A DNA stretch of 64,000 nucleotides from Gloeophyllum trabeum ATCC 11539 (lineage: Eukaryota; Basidiomycota; Agaricomycetes; Gloeophyllales; Gloeophyllaceae): NCBI RefSeq assembly GCF_000344685.1, contig NW_006920413.1, forward strand, positions 2,264,615-2,328,614, read 5' to 3'. Positions within the stretch are counted from its first letter, which is position 1. Every line of letters begins with the position of its first letter. Shown piece after piece: positions 57,575 through 64,000 of this stretch. The notes beneath the pieces were generated by a model. The model had not been told where the DNA came from and did no database searches. It saw nothing but the letters and a program-made list of their open reading frames with translations. Both the position numbers and the translations under genes were made by a program.

Positions 57575-60500
57575 ATGGATTCACGGTACGAGCCGGTAGA
57601 GCTTCAAGCAGGACCTGCAAGTGCTGGTTACTCGAATAGTCGTAGCGTCCGATCCCGACGAGAGTCCATGTCGGCGCTCTCGGAAGACTCAAATCATTCC
57701 AATGCCCCGCTCAGCGGCGACGGTCCGGGCATTACACGCTACCCTCCAGCGCCAAATGACTCTAGTAGGCATGTCCATGTTATGCCCGACCCCGTGCGCG
57801 GAGGTGGCGCATACGATCCTGAAAACGGGAGAGGGGAGACTAGACCAGGTCACAAGCCTGCGTATAGCCGCAGTGGAAGCTGGGATGTGCTTGCAGGCAT
57901 TCGGAAGTTTGAGCATGACTACTCGGAGTTTGACTCGCGAAATGCAAGCCAGAGTCACTTGGCCTTCGCTGAAGGAGACATCCCGAAGAACAAGGTGCGT
58001 GCTAGAAACCTTCAGCTTGCGACTATGTCTTAACCATTACCGCCAAGTTTTCTCGACTCTACAACTACCTCTTGAACGTCTCAATCGTCACGAGATGGGC
58101 CATCTTCATCCTCCCAGTCATGGCTCTGGTGTGGATCCCGGGTATCTTGGGTCTCACCACCTTTCCCCATGCCGAGGTGGGTATAGATGTTATGTACTCG
58201 TGCGCTCCAAGCTGACCTGCCACAGATTTGGGGCGTGCGCTTGGTTTTCTGGAGCATCTGGCTGAGCATTGTTTGGGGAGGTATAGCGAAATGTCCATGC
58301 ATCACAATCTACGGCTAATTCGCTTGCTTATCTTAGGATGGTGGGCTGCTTTAGCCACAGCGTGCGTCGTTCTTCAGCGTGCCATCTGTTTCGCTCATCT
58401 CAGCCTGCAACAGCCGTGTTCTCCCCCGAATAGCTCGTGCTACTGTTGGAATTGTAGCAGTTGGCAGCCGCCGATACATTGACTGGCTGGATGTTTTGCA
58501 TAGGTTCGTGTAATACTCTCCCTGTCACCCAATCGTACATCTGACTAAGAATCTCATCCCAGATACGTGGCTCTATTCGCATGGACGTTGGCTATTTGGA
58601 TCACTTTTAATTCGATCATAAATAACAACGACGGCGACGGGAGCGACAGGGAGAGATCTGTAATTTCTTTCATCGCGAAACTGTTATTCGCCATCTACAT
58701 ATGTGCCGCGGTCTTGGCGTTTGAGAAGTTCTCGATCCAGTGGATAGCGGGCAAGTTCCACGAAAGGTCATATGCAGGTATGTGGTTCGGTTCTCACCTC
58801 ACTCTGGGGTATTCATTTCTTCCGCTTCCAGAGCGTATCGCCGACCAGAAATTTGCTATCAAGGTCTTGACGATTTTGTACCGCCATTCAGCCGACATCC
58901 CTGGCCGTTCAGATACTCTGCGAGACGGTCCACTAGATAAACGTGCTACCATCAACCCGAGAAGATTTTTCAAGCGAGCACTACGAGGGGTGAGATATGC
59001 TGCAACCACCACTACAACCGCCCTGGGGAACGTTGCGTCCGAAATGGCTGGGAGGTTTGTTTGTAGTAGAGCCGTATCGTTCAATTTGCTGACGTTGTCT
59101 CTCGTCTGCTCAACAGCTCCGTATTGCAACCCAATTCTCCGGAAGCGAAGGTGAAGACTGCTCTTGAATCGGCAAACAAGTCACGCCTGGTACGTCGCAG
59201 AGGCATCGTTTGACGTCAGTCCCACAATCGAACCCCTCATTTATAGCTTGCTCGAAGATTATTCTACTCATTTGTGAAGCCCGGCCACGACTACCTTGAA
59301 GTACAAGACATTGCACGCTTTTTCCCAACCCCTGAAGACGCGGATGCCGCGTTTGCCTTGTTCGACAAGGATGGCAATGGGGATGCATCTCGCGACGAGG
59401 TGGAACTCGCTTGCATGTCAGTTACTGACTCTTATCGATTTCTTCTGTTTCTCATTATAATTGCAGGGACTACCACCGAGAGCAACTGTCTATAGAGCAT
59501 TCAATGAGAGACCTCGACAGTGCTGTGGGACGTTTGGACAACATCTTCATGAGTTTGTATGTCGTCGTAGCCGCTCTCATCGTTGCGGTCGCATTGGTGA
59601 GGTTTCATTTTGCTCAAGGGGATTCTGAGTATCTGCTAACTTCACCGATAGGACACGCAACTTACTACCCTCGTGACGGGCGCTGGAACCCTGATTCTTG
59701 GTGCGTAGGCCATATTGTCGTGTACCACATAGTGATTGACAGGCTTGATAGGTTTGAGTTGGCTGATTGGCAGCAGCGCCCAGGAAGTTTTGACCAGCAT
59801 AATCTTCCTGTTTATCAAGCATCCATTCGACGTGGGTGACCGCGTGGATATCGACAAAGCCAGTTATACAGTTAAGGAGATCCGATTGCTCACGACGGTG
59901 TTTGCGGACGGCAAAGGCTGTCAAGTGCTGGCTCCCAATACCATTCTTAACGGGAAGGTCAGACAGGACAGTGGACGAGAGACCCGTGTCTGACATATCA
60001 CGTACAGTTCATTTTAAATATCCGCCGAAGCGGCCAAGTGAGTGATAAGCAACTATATCGCCGAAACATATATCTGACTAGATTATAGATGTCCGAGACC
60101 TTCGAGTTTGACGTTGATTATTCAACGACTTTCGAGCAACTCGAGCAGTTGCGAGATAAAATGTTAACTTTCGTCAAAGAAGAGCGGAGAGACTACCAGC
60201 CGGTCTTTGATGTCACGGTAGCCGGTGAGGAGCATCTGTGCAAGTAACGAAAGCATGGGTTCAAGGGTTGCTTCGCAGATATTGGGGATCAAGAGAAGAT
60301 GACTTGCCAGGCTGACATCAAGTATAAGAGCAACTGGCAGCAAGGTGCTGTCAAAGGTGCGTCTCTTTAGTTACATAGCCTCACACACTTTCCATTCTCA
60401 TGCTCTTTGCTATGGATGTAGCCCGGAGACGCAACAAGTGGATCTGTGCTCTCAAGACCGCCTTGGCTGATTGTCACATCTACGGGCCTAAGGGAAACCC

Positions 60501-60993
60501 TGATGCCATCCCAGCACCTTCGAGAATTACGCTTGTACCTTGGGACAAGGTGGAACGTGATGATGAGGCAAAGCTCGCGACCCAACAGCCCGACGATAAA
60601 GAAGCTGGACCTGAGATGCCTAAGGGCGGATGGAATTTGACGGATAAGAACGCAGAGCTTGGTAAGGATCCACCTCTACATCTGCTTTACAGTCTCTCAC
60701 CTTCCGGTTGCTTTCGCAGCGGGTGACTCGGAGGACGTTTGGGGCGAAGGAGATGAAGTAAGGACCTTGTTGCAATTTGTACTACAGACCCAATTGACCT
60801 CAATGCCCAATAGGTACACATGACAAATCCTCGCCGCGGAGTCTCGACGAAGAGCACTTCGACGGTCAGATCTCAACCGCCGGCTGCGCCTCCCAACTTC
60901 CCCTTACCCCCTCCGCCAATGCCTGTAGCAACGCCTCCGGAGGAGAGGGACGCAACTACTCCGCGCGCGCAGGAGTTCACACGACAACCGTAA
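57575..60993 (+). CDS. EF-hand mechanosensitive ion channel (MscS type, Msy1/Msy2-like)
   Basis: Membrane-tension channel; fission yeast Msy1/Msy2 are ER proteins that modulate calcium after hypo-osmotic shock. ATG at 57575 opens MDSRYEPVELQAGPASAGYS and a Ser-rich cytosolic arm with WDVLAGIRKFEHDYSEFD. Spliced exons give membrane segments in FSRLYNYLLNVSIVTRWAIF, GVRLVFWSIWLSIVWG, then WWAALATARVLPRIARATVG and DWLDVLHRYVALFAWTLAIW. After FAIKVLTILYRHSADIPG an EF hand is present (FALFDKDGNGDASRDEVELA, calcium ligands D-x-D-x-N and E). The MscS core follows: MSLYVVVAALIVAVAL, TLILGLSWLIGSSAQEVLTS, IIFLFIKHPFDVGDRVDI and APNTILNGK. The tail ends with FILNIRRSGQMSETFEFDVD, NKWICALKTALADCHIYGPK and a Pro-rich end. 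At least 12 exons; those checked keep frame. Stop TAA 60991-60993. Confidence 0.92.
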
Positions 60994-61201
60994 CTGTCTG
61001 CAGGCAGATAGAATCTTTGTGGATGTTGCTTTGATTGACCTGCTGTGATCTAACTTGGACTTGTAAAAATAGCAGCATCTTCACTAGGCGGACGTTTCGC
61101 AGCCACATCATCACTATTTACACTCACTATTAACACATCGAATATCAAAGCATACATCTCGGCAGTAAGGTGAGCATGATAGCAGAACGAAGTAGGAATA
61201 G

Positions 61202-62825
61202 TTATACATTCCAACCACTGGCTTGCTGCGTTGGGCTGCCCCAGCCCCTGGCGGCAGGGCTTCCACTGCTAGCTCCCCACCCACCGGCAGCGGGACTGCC
61301 GCTGTTCCCCCATCCACCACTGCCAGCGGGACTCGCACCCGTCCCCCAGGCACCTGCAGCGGCTGGGCTGCCACCCCAGGTACTAGTGGCGCCGCCTGTC
61401 GTACCGTTTGGACTGCCCCATGTACCCCCGCCCGGAGCACCCCAGCCGTTGGTCGCAGCTGGAGGCTGGGGCATGGTTGGGTCACCCGCGCCTGGAAGTG
61501 CTCTGACCCCGTTCAGCTCCGGCTCCTGCTCGTTCTTCAACTGCATTATCAAATTCGCCAATTTCCGCTGTAGCTCGTGCAAACCCTGTACGTGATGAAG
61601 GGAAGTGGTGATTTGATCAGTATCAAGACGTGATCCGTTACATGTTGATAAATTCAAGGGACTCCGCGCAGTGGCAGGAGGCTGACGGATGCTTACTTAC
61701 CTTCATCACGACTTCCTGCGGACCTAAACTGCCATCTGTCTCCACCTCGAAATAGAACCGTTGGGGTTTCGCATTGAAGTCGAACGGCTCGTCATCTCTC
61801 GGAGGCTCCTCTTCCCGAGCATTGTCTGATAGAGGCCACTCAGCACGGGGATCTGTTTCATACCAGTACGTAGTATGCCGGAGTTTGTTATGCGGATCAT
61901 ATTCGAAGGCAACAGCAGAACAGGGAGACCATTTTGCGTGCTCTTTGGCTAAACCCTAGGGTCAAGGAAAGGAGACGTTTTATTGCGTATGAAATGAAGG
62001 GATTGGATATACTGACACGTTTGGCAAGGCACCTGACTTTAAGCTCTTGTCCTTTACGGATTTTTGCAATGAGAACTGGAGGGAGAGATGGATCATCTAA
62101 AGATTGCAGGAACAGTAGCGACAACGAAGTCAGTCGTGGTTATCGGGAACGTTCCGAGACAGTCTATAGCAACACTCACTCTTGCCTACGGGATGTCCAA
62201 AGTTATCCACACGTTTTGTCAGCTCTTCACCTTCGGCTCCAGACTCCTGCTGTGGATTGAAAACGGAGGGATCATATTGCAGGTGGTTGCTCGTGATGTC
62301 GAGGGTTCGACTGTCATGACATGCAACATTCAGACTGAGTGGTATCGCGCAGTATTCACATGCGGTGTCGCATGTGCATTCCTGGTTGGACGTCAGCCTT
62401 GCGATGTTCAGATTCCCGAGAGAATGTGTGACATACCCGCGTCTCCCGTATTGCCTCGTCGCAGTTCGCGCTTACCAGGGGAATCATTCCCAGCCGATGT
62501 GCAATGAACTCATCCGGTAACACCGTAGTGTTCGATACCACTTCTACCGTGTCGATCGCTGCAGTGTCCAGGCAAGATTCGGTTCTGCTGGTCGCGACGC
62601 ATACAGCCACAGACTCACGAACCTACTGTCGGCAGGTCGGCCATCATAACCCGTCTTAGGGAGTTTGCGAACCTGAAACAAGGTGGAAAAGATTAGGTAC
62701 GGGGTATGGGAGCCAGTCCATTTAACCACGCACGCAAGGTCGACATTCTCGAGAACGAAGTTCACTCGGTCCTTCTTAAGTTCGCGGATGTGCACCGAGG
62801 GCTCTAGCTCTGCATTCGCTTGCAT
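61202..62825 (-). CDS. RPB3: RNA polymerase II subunit RPB3 with WG-rich C-terminal tail
   Basis: Forms the alpha-like heterodimer with RPB11 that nucleates Pol II assembly. ATG at 62825 gives [20 protein letters not shown], followed by [12 protein letters not shown] short intron leads to [16 protein letters not shown], then [20 protein letters not shown] and [18 protein letters not shown]. The zinc-binding loop is [20 protein letters not shown]. Later exons give [39 protein letters not shown] and [20 protein letters not shown]. The conserved part ends in [20 protein letters not shown]. Beyond it lies an unusual tail of about 82 residues (61205-61450) built of Gly, Ser, Ala, Pro and eight Trp, seven of them as WG (for example [31 protein letters not shown]). 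Yeast RPB3 has no such tail. Family call is certain; the tail is in the same open exon. Confidence 0.95.
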
Positions 62826-63346
62826 TTTGTACGAGACAGTGGAGAAAGAGAGGTAAGGATCGTGGAGGACGGGGACAAGATGGTAGCCATTGTGAGTTTC
62901 GGTCGTAAGCAGTGCTAACCTCCTTGTGACATGATCGTAACAGAGCGTGACATAGATTTGTGGCATTCACATACAACGCGCTTTCTTATATGGCCCCCGC
63001 ACACGGATTCTCTAACTCGAAACATAGGGAAATGATATGCCATGGCATCTTTGACATTCTACGAGGTGAACTGCGTGAGAGTAATCGACTAAAGAACCAT
63101 AAGAGCGAGAGATACATAATAACGATAATGAACAGAATAAGAACAGAGGAATGGGAAACGCGTCATGAGGAAAGAAGGCAGTATACAGAGACGACGGGAC
63201 ACGAGTAAAAGAAGTTGATCAATTAGCGGTTAACGATAAAGGCTAGGAGTGGAAGACCTCATAGCAAATGAAAGAGAGGAATGGGAAACGCGTCATGGGG
63301 AAAGCAATCAGGTGGCACTGGACAAAATCAGAGACCAAATGAGCAA
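62826..63346. other. Spacer upstream of RPB3 with short direct repeats
   Basis: 521 nt between RPB3 start and the Clr2-like stop. No gene seen. A 30-nt direct repeat pair is annotated separately. Confidence 0.5.
63145..63304 (+). repeat. 30-nt direct repeat pair, 130 nt apart
   Basis: 63145-63174 and 63275-63304 share AGAGGAATGGGAAACGCGTC and the next ten bases with one mismatch. They contain the MluI-type ACGCGT core, which in yeast is the MCB cell-cycle element; role here unknown. Confidence 0.75.
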
Positions 63347-64000
63347 TCAGAGATTGCACAATACAGGTCGGGGGTTGAAGACTTCATGATCACCTGCGGC
63401 GGTGTCGCTGGATGGCTGCTGTTGTGTCGGAGGAATGACAGTTGAGGGCTGAGTGGCGGTGTTGAGCTTGGTGTAGTCTTTTGCGCATATGTTTGACCAA
63501 TCTGTAGTAGACCCGTCGCTCTTCTTCCTAGGACCTCTCCGCGCGGGAGTAGCAGAAACGATTCCCCACATTTTGTTGAGTTGCTTCTGCGTGTACCGCT
63601 TATCGCAGTATACGCACGCGCAGTCGGGCTTGTTGGTGAATGTTTTAGTCGGAGAGCCGAGGGCAAGCCATCGCGCATGCAGGCAGAACTCTTCGGGCGA
63701 GCGGAACTTATGTGGACCACCTACAGGGACGGTGAGTGACGAAGGAACTCCAAGTGTGAAGATGACTTACCAAAGAGATACGCGTCCGTTCTAGGTATGT
63801 CTTTGTCGCCCTTCTTGTGCGTGTAAAGCCTGTAGTTTTCGGGCAAACTTTGTAGCAGGCAGTTATCACGCCTGCCACGCCCTGATGACACGAAACGCGT
63901 CAGGGGTTTGCCCATAGAACAATACGAATCACTTACATCCATCCTTCTCCAAAACCTCCTTAGCAAGGAACCTCCCAATCACTTTCCTCCAATGCTTCTC
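63347..64000 (-). CDS. Clr2-like transcriptional silencing protein, 5' end outside window
   Basis: Only the C-terminal part is in the window; the gene starts beyond base 64000. Fission yeast Clr2 belongs to the SHREC heterochromatin complex. Exons on the minus strand: 63937-64000 (EKHWRKVIGRFLAKEVLEKD), 63771-63881 and 63347-63720, with introns of 55 and 50 nt. They join as GRGRRDNCLLQSLPENYRLY, THKKGDKDIPRTDAYLFG, GPHKFRSPEEFCLHARWLAL and CACVYCDKRYTQKQLNKMWG. The order LP-x-x-Y-x-L...RTDAYLFG...FRSPEEF-x-x-H-x-x-W and C-x-C-x2-C is what I know from the Clr2 silencing domain in basidiomycetes. The end (TPARRGPRKKS onward) is polar and disordered. The family call is from memory and moderately secure. 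Confidence 0.7.

Overview
The window looks like a piece of basidiomycete nuclear genome, most likely an agaricomycete and perhaps a polypore. Genes are split by many 45-70 nt GT-AG introns, intergenic spacers inside gene blocks are short, gene order mixes both strands, and several families are typical of mushroom-forming fungi (GH18 chitinase with a membrane anchor, PL14-type polysaccharide lyase, DUF3632-like protein, a tiny fungal Cys-rich protein). The species assignment is inference. I did not see mitochondrial, bacterial or viral features. Products were assigned by reading translated exons and recognising family motifs; splice sites were placed by hand, so exon borders are predictions.

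Layout. 1-7806 is the 3' part of a TOM1/HUWE1 HECT ubiquitin ligase, followed by an MDR quinone oxidoreductase (8098-9555) and a multi-exon protein of unknown function (9905-11610). After a 4.8 kb gene-poor stretch come a zinc-finger factor (16405-17232) and, convergent to it, NAA50 (17591-18230). A second gene-poor stretch (18231-22116) precedes a cell-wall-integrity MAPKK (22117-23948), an intron-containing tRNA-Gly and a membrane-anchored GH18 chitinase (24440-26180). 26674-27194 is a short non-autonomous hAT-like element, next to an N gap. After another gene-poor stretch there is a compact block: ERG8 phosphomevalonate kinase, a vacuolar-type amino acid transporter, a PL14-like lyase, a single-pass membrane protein, ferrochelatase HEM15, a disordered Cys-motif protein, NAR1 (cytosolic Fe-S assembly), the t-SNARE TLG2, a DUF3632-like protein and a 78-residue four-exon Cys-rich protein. 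A 6.4 kb gene-poor stretch with a second N gap and a pair of tRNA-like repeats follows. The window ends with an EF-hand mechanosensitive channel, RPB3 (RNA polymerase II) and the 3' part of a Clr2-like silencing factor.

How the genes relate. There are no operons or an evident biosynthetic cluster. Most genes are single-copy housekeeping functions: protein turnover, sterol precursor synthesis, haem and Fe-S metabolism, vesicle fusion, transcription and silencing. HEM15, which carries the cysteines of a [2Fe-2S] cluster, and NAR1 sit 2.6 kb apart, but a functional link is only a suggestion.

Most notable: RPB3 carries a C-terminal tail with eight tryptophans, almost all as WG, resembling Argonaute-hook repeats; micro-exons of 8, 10 and 12 nt rebuild conserved family motifs in three genes; a 78-residue Cys-rich gene with a 17-nt first exon escapes ORF calling; the zinc-finger gene has a frame-preserving intron that swaps the last zinc ligand; and both N gaps are flanked by perfect direct repeats (719 and 693 nt), which points to false duplication in the assembly.
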